A stretch of DNA of 64,000 bases from Streptomyces sp. NBC_01591 (GCF_035918155.1 NZ_CP109328.1:868001-932000), one strand, 5' to 3'; counted from the first letter of the stretch, positions 1 to 8,371 are shown. A program made the numbers and translations. Notes: generated by a model not told the origin, from the letters alone.

Positions 1-1149
1 GATGCCGGTCCCGTCGGGCACCTCGGCAGTGATGGTGCCGTCAGGGTTGAACGTGGGTGGTTTCTGGCACGGGACGGGGCCGAAGTCGACGTTGCAATCC
101 TTGCTGAAGTCGCGGCCCTTGATAGTGACCTGTGTGCCCGATGCGCCGAAGCTGGGGATCACACCGGTCACCACCGGCGGCCCGGAGAGGACGGGCGCGT
201 CCAGCAGTCTGAGGTAGGTGGAGTTGGCATGCTGAAATGCGACCTGGCCCAGGAAATCCTCAACCGAGGCCTTGACCAAATTGTCGTCGCGGACCATGTA
301 GTCGGTGTTCTTGCTGACGGCAGTGCCCGGCTGGACGTAGACGTTGTTCCCGCGCAGAGCTGCGATCGACCCGAGGAGCACCTTCACCTCGAGAGTTGCC
401 GCTGGTCCGGGATCCGGGTACCAGCTCTCCGCGGTGGGGAGATCGGCCCAGGCCAGCGGCACCACGTCGTAGGCGTTGACGTAGCGCTGGTTCATGCTCC
501 CGAACTGGGAGGTGAGGTAGTCGGCGAAGCTCTGCAGACCGGCGGTGGGTGCCGCGAAGGTGACCACCCCGAGCTGAGGCTGGCTTTGCTGCCAGGTCTG
601 CGCCTTCAGGTACAGCGCGACCATGTTCGCGATGCAACCACCCAGGCTGTGACCGATTACGTAGACCGTCGGCTGCGGAATCCCCGTCAAGAGGCCGGCG
701 AGCGCCTGCACGAGATTGGAGCTGGCGCTGAGCGAACGCATGTCGACGACCTGAGTGAAGGCGTCCATCGCCCCCTTCGACACGGAGATGGGGGACGTCG
801 ACCCGCTGGCGGTGAACGGCACCACCGTGCCGACGTCGAGGTCTTCGAGAATGTCGGTCACGCTGGCGATTGTCCCGCGGACGACCACGGCAAACTGGTT
901 CGAGCCGTCGTTGTTCTTGGCGATGTACGCCATGTTCGCGTTGTCCGGGCTCAGCGCGAGCCACGTCGGTGTCCAGTTTTTCGTCAGGGGGGAGTTGGAG
1001 AACTGCCGGGAGATGCCGAGCTTGATCCGTTCGGTCTGGGCTTGCAGGGTCTCCCCCGACGGACGCGGAGTCGCTCCAGTTGCCGCGATGGCGGCCAGGG
1101 TCATGGCCACCTGAGGCGTGATCGGAGTGGCCTGTTGTGCTGCCGCCAT
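1..1149 (-). CDS. class 3 lipase-like alpha/beta hydrolase with C-terminal IPT/TIG domain, partial
   Basis: The frame is open from an ATG at 1149 to the window edge (383 codons; the C-terminus lies outside). Residues 166-171 read GHSLGG, the nucleophile elbow of class 3 lipases (Ser about 168). The Asp of NAYDVVPL (about 228) is the likely acid of the triad. I could not assign the His. From about residue 310 an IPT/TIG-like beta-sandwich begins (VTGVIPSFGASGTQVTI), a domain often used for binding outside the cell. The start is supported by AAGGAG 5 nt upstream. I see no Sec signal peptide, so export is not evident. The substrate (acylglycerol or other ester) is inferred from the family only. 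Confidence 0.85.
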   Translation of the reverse strand, partial: MAAAQQATPITPQVAMTLAAIAATGATPRPSGETLQAQTERIKLGISRQFSNSPLTKNWTPTWLALSPDNANMAYIAKNNDGSNQFAVVVRGTIASVTDILEDLDVGTVVPFTASGSTSPISVSKGAMDAFTQVVDMRSLSASSNLVQALAGLLTGIPQPTVYVIGHSLGGCIANMVALYLKAQTWQQSQPQLGVVTFAAPTAGLQSFADYLTSQFGSMNQRYVNAYDVVPLAWADLPTAESWYPDPGPAATLEVKVLLGSIAALRGNNVYVQPGTAVSKNTDYMVRDDNLVKASVEDFLGQVAFQHANSTYLRLLDAPVLSGPPVVTGVIPSFGASGTQVTIKGRDFSKDCNVDFGPVPCQKPPTFNPDGTITAEVPDGTGI

Positions 1150-1434
1150 GCTCGCTCCTTAAGTCTTCACTCATCGTCATACATCTCCATTTCAATGTAT
1201 TCGCATACTCAGTACCCTGACGGATGTCAGGCCATTTGTGTTCTCTAGTTCACTGGAATGGGGTCCGACTAAAGCGGAACCGTAGTGAACGGCTTCAAGG
1301 ATCTGTTTTCTCTACAACCTCGTCGTCGCGGTTGTAGATGCCCGTCGGCAACGTCCAGGAACTCGGTCAATTTCTCAACAGCGAAGGCATGGTCCATCGC
1401 AGGAATCTACGCCCAGTGGTATCCGAGGTTGGCG

Positions 1435-1692
1435 TGAACCGCCCCGGGTTCGGTAGAGATCTCAGCTTGTTGTTGTGACCTGGAGTTTCGTGGTGGCGAG
1501 GTAGTGGTTGGTCTCGTATTCGACGGGTGGAATGTGCCCTATTTCACCGTGGAGTCGGCGGTGGCAGTACCAGTCGACCCACTCGGCCGTCGCGAGTTCG
1601 ACTTGGGAGAGTGTCTTCCAGGATCGGCCGGGTTTGATCAGCTCGGTTTTGAAGAGTCCGATCGCGGACTCCATGAGGGCGTTGACGCTCCT
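1435..1692 (-). pseudogene. 3' end of an IS3-family orfB transposase
   Basis: The minus strand encodes the C-terminal part of an IS3-type integrase-core transposase (NALMESAIGLFKTEL ... WVDWYCHRRLHGEIGHIPP), with the last catalytic Glu in MESAIGLF. The element end begins with TGAACCGCCCCGGG at 1435. The 5' part is missing because the IS110 element starts at about 1690. A near-identical end occurs at 37082, so this is a second relic of the same IS type. Confidence 0.8.
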
Positions 1693-1699
1693 ATAGCTG

Positions 1700-2770
1700 T
1701 CAACTCGTTGCGGGGGTCGTCTGTGGAGCGGGTCGAATCAGGTGGTAGACCTCGCGGATGACGTAGCGCTTGAGGCAGCGGATGATCTCGCGTTTCGTCT
1801 TGCCTTCGGCGGTGCGGCGGGCGACGTAGTCGATCGTAGGCTGATGGAACCGCATGCGGACGATGACGGTGCGATAGATCGCGGCGTTGAGCTGCCGGTG
1901 GCCGCCGCGGTTGATGCGGTGCCTGCCGCTGGTCATGCCGGAGCCGGTGGGTACGGGAGCGATGCCTGCGAGCTTGGCGAGGGCGGCTTCGGACTTGATG
2001 CGTTCGGGGTTGTCGCCGGCCACGACGAGGATCTCCGCGGCTGTGTCCACGCCGATGCCGAAGGGTTCGAGCAGTTGCGGGGCGGCGCGGTGAACCAGAT
2101 CAGCGATCATTTTCGTCAGGTCCTTGGCCTCGGCGTCGAGGTACTGCCACCGCTTGGCCAGCGTGCGCAGAGCATGACGCAGTGCGTCCTCGGGGCCCTC
2201 CAGTTGCCGAGGACGCAGGCCCGCCAGATGCCGGGCCAGGGCGATCTGCGTTTTGCCTGCGGTCTCGTTCCGCAAGGGATCTGGGGCGTGGACAAGCATC
2301 GCCTTCATGGTGACCATCGCCGCTGTGCGCTGTTCGACGGCCTGGTCGTGGGCGATCTTGAGCTGACGGATCGTCTGGGCTTCACCGTCGGCGCTCTTGG
2401 GGGTGGCCGTCGCGAACCCGGCCAGGACGGCTCGGGCGGCGTTTTCGGCATCCAGGGTGTCGGACTTGCCGTTCATCCGCCGTAGCCGTCGGTCCGGGCG
2501 GCCTGCCTCGACCACCTTGTGCCCGGCCCGGCGAAGGAACGAAGCCAAGGTGGCGCCGTAGGAGCCGGTCCCCTCGGCCCCGAACGCCAGGACGCTGCCG
2601 AATGAGGTTGCCCAGTCCAGTAGTTGCTGGAACCCGCCGGTGTCGGTGGGAATCGTCAGGCTCGCCAGGATCCCACCGATCGTGTCCATCACTGCTGCGA
2701 CGTGCACGTGCTTGTGTGTATCGACGCCGATCACGACGTGCCCGGACCTGTGCTGCTTGTTGGTGTTCAC
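1700..2770 (-). CDS. IS110-family DEDD transposase (recombinase)
   Basis: The 356-residue protein has the IS110 layout. An N-terminal RuvC-like DEDD domain starts at VIGVDTHK (first Asp), followed by GAEGTGSYG and KSDTLDAENAARAV (further acidic residues). A coiled middle region leads to a C-terminal Tnp_IS110 (transposase_20) domain with the Ser-containing stretch AGIAPVPTGSGMTSGRHR. GTG at 2770 is chosen as start because GGGAGG lies 6 nt upstream. The frame is open further upstream but that part has no family similarity. The length matches the family (about 340-420 aa), so it is probably intact. Confidence 0.9.
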   Translation of the reverse strand: MNTNKQHRSGHVVIGVDTHKHVHVAAVMDTIGGILASLTIPTDTGGFQQLLDWATSFGSVLAFGAEGTGSYGATLASFLRRAGHKVVEAGRPDRRLRRMNGKSDTLDAENAARAVLAGFATATPKSADGEAQTIRQLKIAHDQAVEQRTAAMVTMKAMLVHAPDPLRNETAGKTQIALARHLAGLRPRQLEGPEDALRHALRTLAKRWQYLDAEAKDLTKMIADLVHRAAPQLLEPFGIGVDTAAEILVVAGDNPERIKSEAALAKLAGIAPVPTGSGMTSGRHRINRGGHRQLNAAIYRTVIVRMRFHQPTIDYVARRTAEGKTKREIIRCLKRYVIREVYHLIRPAPQTTPATS

Positions 2771-3027
2771 CAGGTTCCTCCCGGTCGCTAGCGTGGGGTT
2801 CACGCTGTCGCCGGTCGGACGGACAGGACTGTCACGGGGACGCTTTGACGAGTTGGCTCCAGGCTCCCGACTTGTTGAATCGACCCCAGATGCTCGGTCT
2901 GCAGCCGTAGCGTCCAGGGTGTCGGTCGGCATGGGCCCGCAGTGCTCCTTGCCGTCCTCGGGCTGGCTCACTGATAGCGTGCCGCCGCCGGCCGACACCC
3001 GCGCGGTGTGGCTCGACAGAGGCATGA
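2771..3027 (-). ncRNA. candidate bridge-RNA (seekRNA) region of the IS110 element
   Basis: In IS110-group elements the long non-coding end upstream of the transposase encodes a structured bridge RNA that pairs with donor and target DNA. Here about 255 bp precede the chosen GTG with no convincing coding signal, which fits that position and size. I did not fold it or identify guide loops, so the call rests on position and family knowledge only. Confidence 0.35.
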
Positions 3028-3885
3028 AGGTATCTGGGTGTGGTGATCGGCCCGGCGTTCGTGGTCGCGGTTGAGGCGGCGTGATCGCGAGAGCCAGCTC
3101 AGCGTTCTTTCCACCACCCACCTGCGGGCCAGTACGACAAATCCGCGTTGTCCGTCGGATCGGCGCACGACCTCGATCCGGACCCCGTGGCGGGCGAACG
3201 CCTTCGCCAGGGCCGGGCCCTGGTAGGCGCTGTCGACCCACACCAATTTCAGCAGCCGACCCGGATCGGTCATGAACGTCTCCAGCAGCGCGGGGGCGGC
3301 CTTTGAGTCGTGGACATCGGCCGTGGTCACGGTCACCTCCAGGAGCAGGCCCTCGGTGTCGGTCAGGATGTGGCGCTTACGCCCGTCACGTGATTTCCCG
3401 CCGTCGTATCCGCGACTGTCCTCGCTGACGGTTTCGGAGGCGTCCACCGACTGACTGTCGATGATCCCGGCACTGGGCTCGGTGTTTCGGCCCTTGCGTT
3501 CCCTGGCCGTGCGACGCAGGCGTTCGTGCAGCTCACGCACGTAGTCGTAGGTCCGCCAGCGGCGAAAGAAGTCGTAGACGGCCCGCCAGTACGGAAAGTC
3601 GACCGGCAGGGCCAACCACTTGACGCCGTTGTCGACGAGGTAGCGCACCGCGTCGAGCATCTCGCGGTGGCAGTACGCCTCGGGGCGCCCACCCTGCCTG
3701 CGGAGCCAGGCCGGCACCGGCATCGCGGAGCGGACCTCGGCCCACTCCGCATCCGTCATGTCACTCGGACAGCACCGCGCCCGCCGCCCCGGAGCGATCG
3801 AACCGAACCGGTGCACGTAGCAGTCACACCCAGGGGTGACCGCGGTGGACGCGGCCACAGAGATACTGCTCAACTGGTCGGACAA
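3028..3885 (-). pseudogene. IS5-family transposase, 3' end lost to the IS110 insertion
   Basis: The translation is a typical Streptomyces IS5-family DDE transposase: SDMTDAEWAEVR near the N-terminus, GIIDSQSVDASE (first Asp), LVWVDSAYQG (second Asp) and RRWVVERTLSWLSRSRRL (Glu). It runs normally to RDHERRADHH and then switches into unrelated sequence that stops at 2968 inside the IS110 leader, so the last 20-25 native residues are gone. The true start could be the Met at 3759 or an upstream codon. Confidence 0.8.
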
Positions 3886-3941
3886 CGGGCTTCCTTGGTC
3901 GTGCTGGGTGTCGTAACCGCGTCACTACCAAGGGGCCCGTT
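3884..3941. repeat. inverted repeat at the IS5 relic 5' end
   Basis: AACGGGCTTCCTTGGT is followed 27 nt later by ACCAAGGGGCCCGTT, a near-perfect inverted pair. It lies just upstream of the IS5-family gene and probably belongs to that element's end region. A stand-alone terminator is less likely because no T-run follows on the expected side. Confidence 0.5.
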
Positions 3942-4095
3942 CTTTCATGCCCGCGGCCGCACCCGTAACTCTGTCCAGATGGCCACCCGCGCCGCACACC
4001 TCGAACGAGATCCGGTTTGCCACAACGCACTAAAGGCCCAGGTGTGTTTTCCCTGGTCACAGCCTTCTGCGTCGACCGCAGGCAAAAAAAGGGGG
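3942..4095. other. short gene-free stretch between IS5 relic and tniB relic
   Basis: Nothing recognisable: no start with a ribosome-binding site and no family signature on either strand. A run of seven A followed by five G sits at 4084-4095, just downstream of the tniB-like stop codon. Confidence 0.4.
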
Positions 4096-4355
4096 CTACC
4101 GGCGGGGTGCGCGGGACCCGTTCATGGCGGGGCGGTGGTCGGTCTCGGCGAGGTGATCGATACGGACCTGTTCGAGGCTGGTTTTGGTGATCCGTTCGCT
4201 GCCGTCGAGGATGCTCGTGATCGCGGCTTGGCGGATCAGTCGGGTGAGGCTCCCGATCCTGCCTGCAGTCCGTTGGTCCCTCTCTGTCAGCCTTGGGTGA
4301 GACATCCCGTTCTGCGGGGTTAGCCTGAGAGGGCACGACAGGAGAACCGTCCCTT

Positions 4356-4739
4356 ATGCCCAGTACAGAGCCCGTCGGGTCCGAGCCGGCGCCGAGGCCG
4401 AAGCGCCGCACTTTCACCTCGGAGTACAAGCTGCGAATCGTCGCCGAGTACGACGCCGCGCCCAGGAACGAGAAGGGTGCGGTCCTGCGCAGGGAACGGC
4501 TCTACCACTCGCATGTCAAGGAGTGGCGGGCCGCCCGGGATGCCGGGGCCCTGGAAAACCTGGTCGACCGCCGGACCAGCCCGGCCCGTGCGAAGAAGTC
4601 CGCCGCGGAGGTGGAGAACGAAAAGCTGCGGCAGCAGGTGGAGCGGTTGCAGAGGGACCTGGCACGGAACAAGGCCGCACTCGAGGTGATGGGAAAAGCT
4701 TCCGCGCTCTTGGAAATGATCTCCGAGAGCGCGGACTGA
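4356..4739 (+). CDS. IS3-family OrfA (HTH/leucine-zipper protein)
   Basis: The 127-residue protein has an N-terminal transposase_8 helix-turn-helix (RRTFTSEYKLRIVAEYDAA ... HVKEWR) and a C-terminal heptad-like stretch (VENEKLRQQVERLQRDLARN), the usual DNA-binding and multimerisation parts of IS3 OrfA. It binds the element ends. Fusion with OrfB is produced by frameshifting near its 3' end. Confidence 0.88.
   Translation: MPSTEPVGSEPAPRPKRRTFTSEYKLRIVAEYDAAPRNEKGAVLRRERLYHSHVKEWRAARDAGALENLVDRRTSPARAKKSAAEVENEKLRQQVERLQRDLARNKAALEVMGKASALLEMISESAD
4691..4697 (+). promoter_or_regulatory. programmed -1 frameshift heptamer G GGA AAA
   Basis: In the OrfA frame the bases read (at)G GGA AAA GCT, the X XXY YYZ pattern for tandem -1 slippage. 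After slippage the frame reads GGG AAA AGC and continues into OrfB. This is how IS3 elements make the OrfAB transposase. No stimulatory hairpin was checked. Confidence 0.7.
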
Positions 4740-5764
4740 AGCCTGCCGCCGACCCTGTCGTGGACGAGGCGTTCACCAGCGTCGAGGTTCAGCTGGGCAT
4801 CACGGCCGCCTGTCGGCTGACCGGCCGCTCCCGCGCCACGCATTACCGTCGGCTCCGGCCCCCACCACCACGCAGAACACGTGCCCCACAGATGCAGCCG
4901 TCGGCCCTGACGGCCGAAGAGCGTTCTGCGGTACTCGAGTTGATGAACGGCGACGAGTACGCCGAGCTGGCGCCCGCGCAGATCTGGGCCCGCGAGCTGG
5001 ATGCCGGGCGCTATCACTGCTCCGTCTCGACGATGTACCGGATCCTGCGCGAGCAGGATCAGTCCGGTGAGCGCCGACGGCAGGCCACCCATCCCGCCAA
5101 GGCGGTGCCCGAGCTGGTCGCCACCGGGCCCTCGCAGGTGTTCACCTGGGACATCACCAAGGCGGCCGGGCCGGCCAAGGGCGTCTGGTATCACGCCTAC
5201 GTGATCATCGACATCTTCAGCCGGTATATCGTCGGCCACACCGTCGAGCGAGCCGAATCAGCTGTGCGGGCCGAGGAGCTGATCCGCGAGACCATCGCCC
5301 GCAACGGCATCGTGCCCCAGACCGTGCACGCGGACCGCGGCACCTCGATGACGTCGAAGAAGGTCTCCCAACTACTGATCGATCTGGGCGTGACGCGGTC
5401 GCACTCGAGGCCGAAGGTCTCCAACGACAACCCTTACAGCGAGGCCCAGTTCAAGACCACGAAGTACATGTCGGATTATCCTGAACGGTTCGATTCGCTG
5501 GCCCACGCCCGCGAGTGGTTCGACGCGTTCATCGCGTATTACAACCATGAGCACCGGCACTCGGGTATCGGCTGGCACACACCAGCCTCCGTCCACTTCG
5601 GGACCGCCGAGGAAGTCCGCGACCAGCGCGCGGTCACCCTCGCCGAGGCATACGCCCGCCACCCCGAACGCTTCGGCCGCCGCCCCAGACCACCCGAGAT
5701 ACCCCAGACGGCCTGGATCAACGACCCGGCCAAACGCAGGGAACCCGCACCACAAACCTCATAG
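4691..5764 (+). CDS. IS3-family OrfB, DDE integrase-core transposase (trans-frame product)
   Basis: Counting from the slippage site, about 357 residues carry the IS3 integrase core: QVFTWDITKAAGP (Asp), VHADRGTSMTSK (Asp) and SEAQFKTTKYMSDYPERF (Glu), preceded by an HTH_21-like region (CSVSTMYRILREQ). There is no convincing independent start with a ribosome-binding site at the head of this frame, so it is probably made mainly as OrfAB by -1 frameshifting. All three catalytic residues are present and the element looks intact. Confidence 0.88.
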   Translation, partial: GKSFRALGNDLRERGLKPAADPVVDEAFTSVEVQLGITAACRLTGRSRATHYRRLRPPPPRRTRAPQMQPSALTAEERSAVLELMNGDEYAELAPAQIWARELDAGRYHCSVSTMYRILREQDQSGERRRQATHPAKAVPELVATGPSQVFTWDITKAAGPAKGVWYHAYVIIDIFSRYIVGHTVERAESAVRAEELIRETIARNGIVPQTVHADRGTSMTSKKVSQLLIDLGVTRSHSRPKVSNDNPYSEAQFKTTKYMSDYPERFDSLAHAREWFDAFIAYYNHEHRHSGIGWHTPASVHFGTAEEVRDQRAVTLAEAYARHPERFGRRPRPPEIPQTAWINDPAKRREPAPQTS

Positions 5765-6275
5765 CGTCACGACCGTCTCACTGGACTTGAAATCTTCCGG
5801 GTGGAGGTAGGCGGTGTGGCGGGGGAGTGTCCCGGCCCGGTGCGCACGGAGATCGAGTGCGGCTTCTACCCCCGCGATCAGTTCGCGGAAAGGCTCGTGT
5901 TTCCCGAGAAGTGTCGGGAACGCTCCGCATTCCACGAGGGAGGCGCGTGCGGCGAGCTGGGCCCCGCGCACACCGCTGAACAACGCGGTGGTGGTGACGT
6001 CGATGCCCGCGTACACGAATGTCGCTTTGATGCGTTCGGTGAGGTCTTTGAGCAGGTCGGCGGTTTCCGCGCCGGTGGTGGTGCGGGGGTTGAGCCGGTG
6101 GATCTCGTCGATCACCAGACGCACGCCCGCACGGTTGTAGGTGTGGCAGACGGCGTCGGTGATCTGAGCCTGCGTCATCCGGCCGGTGACGGGGATACCG
6201 AGGTAGCGGGCGAACTCGGTCGCGAGGGCTTTCGCGGTCGCCCCGGGCGGGACCAGTGCATAGGCGACCGGCACC

Positions 6276-6355
6276 GGTGGCTTTATTCACGAGTAGCGGT
6301 TCTGGCTCAGCTTCCGGAACCTGAGCCAGAACCCCTGGAAGTGAACGAAGCCACC
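6276..6355. repeat. 80-bp near-perfect palindrome at the broken end of the tniB relic
   Basis: Two 35-nt arms (beginning GGTGGCTT and ending GGTTCTGGCTCAG; about 9 mismatches) flank a 10-nt centre that is itself palindromic (TTCCGGAA). The left arm shares GTGGCTTTAT-N5-AGTAGCGG-TCTGGC with a repeat at 18656-18685. It looks like two copies of one element end facing each other, placed exactly where the tniB-like frame stops. Confidence 0.7.
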
Positions 6356-6907
6356 CGCCCGGCCTCACACCGAGACACCCCGGAACTCGTGCGCCGACCC
6401 ACGCACGCCGAGCCACGGGCCATTCGGTCCGGGGCTGCCGGTGCGACGAGGCGGGCGACTCCGCAGTGCTGACCGGTCCTCGACGAACTCCGCGTCCGGG
6501 CCGTACACCGCGACCTCGACGAGCAGCTGCTGCCCGCCGGTGCGGGCAACGCCACGGCGTAGGGAAGACTGGCCGGGCGCCGCGGCAGCGCGTGCCCGCG
6601 TCCGGCCGATGCTGCCCGCTGCCGGGGCCTGGCCCGACTCCGCCGCGACCTCACTGCCGCCGCCGACGACCACGACCAGGCCGTCACCCCGCTGACCTAT
6701 GTCTGCGCACGTCCCGGTGATATCGGCTTTGACCACCGCGTACACGTTCGCGATGAGGTCGAATTTCATCGGCTGACCATCCACGTTCGGTCGTGCGGTG
6801 GCCGGGTGCGCCCGCCCGTCGGCGAACTCGGCACTGTCCCGGTGCACCGCAACGAACGGGGTCGCCTGGTGGGGGAGGCTCTCGTGCTCCGGGCCGTGCC
6901 GGCGGGC
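6356..6907. other. gene-free stretch between tniB relic and tetR
   Basis: About 550 bp. Short open frames exist on both strands, but none has a convincing ribosome-binding site or a family signature. A minus-strand frame from an ATG near 6767 (MKFDLIANVYAVVKADI) is open, but its composition does not convince me. Probably degraded mobile-element DNA. Confidence 0.4.
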
Positions 6908-7549
6908 TCAGTCGGTCGCGTTCGGGCGGTCGGCGGCGGCGACGAGGTCGGCGAAGGTGAGCGGTTCGCCCGGGGCAGGGGCGGGCGTCGGTGCGGCCTG
7001 CGTGGTCAGGCCGTCGAGGGCAAGGTCGAGATGGCGGTGCAGCAGCGTGCCGTCCGCGTCGAGTCGGGAGAGACCACCGGGCAGGGGGCGGGACAGCCGG
7101 ATCGACAGGAGGATCAGGTCTCCCGCCCCCACCTCGGGGCGCAGCCGGCCGGATTCGTGCGCCGCGCGGATCAGGTGGTCGAGCGCCCTCGATGTGCGGG
7201 TCCGGCTTTCGATCAACTCCTGGTCGACAACGAGCCGTTCGAGCAGCACCGGGATTACCGCGCCCATCCGGAGGTCGGCTGCCGCGTGGACGAAGCGCCG
7301 CACCGCGTCGTACGCGTCACCCTCCTCCCGCGCCGCCTGGTGGGCCGCGGCCTCAAGGCGTGAGAGCAGGTCACCGGTGAGATCACGCACGAGTGCCTCG
7401 CGGTCGGCGTAGCGACGGTAGAGCGTGGCCGGCCCCACACCCGCCCGGCGCACGATCAGGTCCAGCGGGGCGTCCAGGCCCCGCTCCAGGAACACATCGC
7501 GGGCGGCATCCAGGATCCGTCGTCTGCTGCGTTCGGCGTCCGCCCGCAT
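6908..7549 (-). CDS. TetR/AcrR-family transcriptional repressor
   Basis: The 213-residue protein has the TetR N-terminal helix-turn-helix at about residues 5-50 (RILDAARDVFLERG ... RAGVGPATLYRRYADREALV) and a variable helical ligand-binding region after it. ATG at 7549 has GGAAGGTGG upstream; a GTG three codons earlier is possible. It is divergent from the gene at 7652, and two GCGGAGAA-type palindromes lie between them, so it probably represses both its own gene and that neighbour. The ligand is unknown. Confidence 0.88.
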   Translation of the reverse strand: MRADAERSRRRILDAARDVFLERGLDAPLDLIVRRAGVGPATLYRRYADREALVRDLTGDLLSRLEAAAHQAAREEGDAYDAVRRFVHAAADLRMGAVIPVLLERLVVDQELIESRTRTSRALDHLIRAAHESGRLRPEVGAGDLILLSIRLSRPLPGGLSRLDADGTLLHRHLDLALDGLTTQAAPTPAPAPGEPLTFADLVAAADRPNATD

Positions 7550-7573
7550 GAGATCCACCTTCCATCAATGAAG

Positions 7574-7630
7574 CGGAGAACTTCTCTCCGTCTATGCTAG
7601 CGTGCCGTAGGCGGAGAAAATTTCTCCGCT
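7574..7630. promoter_or_regulatory. twin TetR operator palindromes between divergent genes
   Basis: GCGGAGAAAATTTCTCCGC (7612-7630) is a perfect 9-bp inverted repeat around one base. GCGGAGAACTTCTCTCCG (7574-7591) is a close imperfect copy. Both lie in the 100-bp gap between tetR and the 7652 gene, the expected place for operators. Promoter hexamers were not assigned. Confidence 0.7.
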
Positions 7631-7651
7631 TCGCTCGAAAGGGGCTTCGCC

Positions 7652-8320
7652 ATGAACGTTGGCGCGTTGAATGTCCGCACTGTCATCGACGGTGTCGAGT
7701 ACGGGGACGATGCCGTTCGGCAGTGGGAGCTGGACCGTTCACGGGCGGCGCTCACCCTGCTGAAGCAGCGGATCGGGGACGAGCGGATGCGGGAACTCCT
7801 CGCCCCCGATCTCGCCGCGTCAGACGCGGTGATGGCACCGCTTCCGAACGGGTCCGGAGGAGCCTGGCGGTCGGCCGTCACCGAAATGACAGTCGCCGGG
7901 ATCGACGCGGACCGGTTCCTCACCTGGTGGCAGGGCCGACTCGCGGGCGGTGACCGGTCCGCGCTGCTCTCCGCCAACCCCGAGCACTACCTCGCCGACT
8001 CCAGCGGCGGAGTGGTCGAGATCATCGAGACCATAGGATCCGGCCCCCTCCGGTTCTTCCTCACCTTCCACGACGGCGTCGAAATCGCGGACGAGGGCCA
8101 CGAGGAGTACCCCGTACGCATCGGCGGCACCGGACGCCTCGGTGACGGCACGGAGATCGCCCGCGTCATGCATGAATTCGGCGACGGCCCCGACGGCTTG
8201 CGCATCCGTCTGACCATCCAGTTCCCGGCCAACGCCCCTGAGCACGTCTTCGTCGGACATCAGTGGCACTTCGCCTGCGAGTTCACCAACTGGCTGGAAG
8301 GCGCGCACGCCCAGGCGTGA
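7652..8320 (+). CDS. conserved hypothetical protein, divergent from tetR
   Basis: A 222-residue soluble protein I do not recognise. It has no signal peptide or membrane segment and ends with an aromatic-rich patch (HVFVGHQWHFACEFTNWLEG). AAGGGG lies 10 nt before the ATG. Its divergent arrangement with tetR over two operator palindromes suggests it is the repressor's main target. Composition is typical of host genes, and a strong hairpin follows the stop codon. Confidence 0.7.
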   Translation: MNVGALNVRTVIDGVEYGDDAVRQWELDRSRAALTLLKQRIGDERMRELLAPDLAASDAVMAPLPNGSGGAWRSAVTEMTVAGIDADRFLTWWQGRLAGGDRSALLSANPEHYLADSSGGVVEIIETIGSGPLRFFLTFHDGVEIADEGHEEYPVRIGGTGRLGDGTEIARVMHEFGDGPDGLRIRLTIQFPANAPEHVFVGHQWHFACEFTNWLEGAHAQA

Positions 8321-8336
8321 GCTCCTTCCGCACGCA

Positions 8337-8371
8337 GGCGGGGATCCCCTGGCGATCAGGGGATCCCCGCC
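8337..8371 (+). terminator. strong 15-bp hairpin
   Basis: GGCGGGGATCCCCTG, a 5-nt loop and CAGGGGATCCCCGCC form a perfect stem shortly after the stop of the 7652 gene and before the MIP gene. No T-run follows, which is common in Streptomyces terminators. Confidence 0.65.

Larger units (their letters stand above)
1690..3027 (-). mobile_element. IS110-family insertion sequence
   Basis: One transposase gene with about 10 bp of DNA downstream and about 255 bp of non-coding leader upstream fills the gap between two unrelated transposase relics: an IS3 3' end on one side and an IS5-family gene cut before its C-terminus on the other. No terminal inverted repeats or target duplication are visible, as expected for IS110. 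The exact ends are estimated from where the flanking reading frames break and may be off by a few bases. Confidence 0.7.
4298..5780 (+). mobile_element. complete IS3-family insertion sequence inside tniB-like gene
   Basis: The 1483-bp element has orfA and orfB in overlapping frames and related termini: TGAGACATCCC at the left, GTCTCA at the right (reverse complement TGAGACGGTCGTGACG), beginning TG and ending CA as usual for IS3. No clear 3-5 bp target duplication is visible. The host frame is restored by a simple join at these ends. Confidence 0.85.
4096..6274 (-). pseudogene. TniB-like AAA+ ATPase of a Tn7/Tn5053-type transposon, split by IS3 and truncated at its 5' end
   Basis: Two minus-strand segments (6274-5781 and 4297-4096) belong to one protein. 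The first has PVAYALVPPGATAKAL, EFARYLGIPV, the Walker B helix VRLVIDEIHRLNPR and FVYAGIDV. The second has IGSLTRLIRQAAI and RITKTSLEQVRIDHLAE, the usual TniB C-terminus. Removing the IS3 element (4298-5780) joins TCCAG to CCCAAGG and restores one frame (EDFKSS-PRLTERDQRT). The Walker A part is missing because the gene is cut at 6276, where a palindrome starts. TniB proteins are the ATP-dependent target-selection partners of TniA. No tniA or tniQ is present, so this is a relic. Confidence 0.75.

Noticed and set aside
229..1248. Long plus-strand and minus-strand frames overlapping the lipase gene
   Set aside because: They are shadows. Only the minus frame from 1149 has a ribosome-binding site, GHSLGG and a continuous domain layout.
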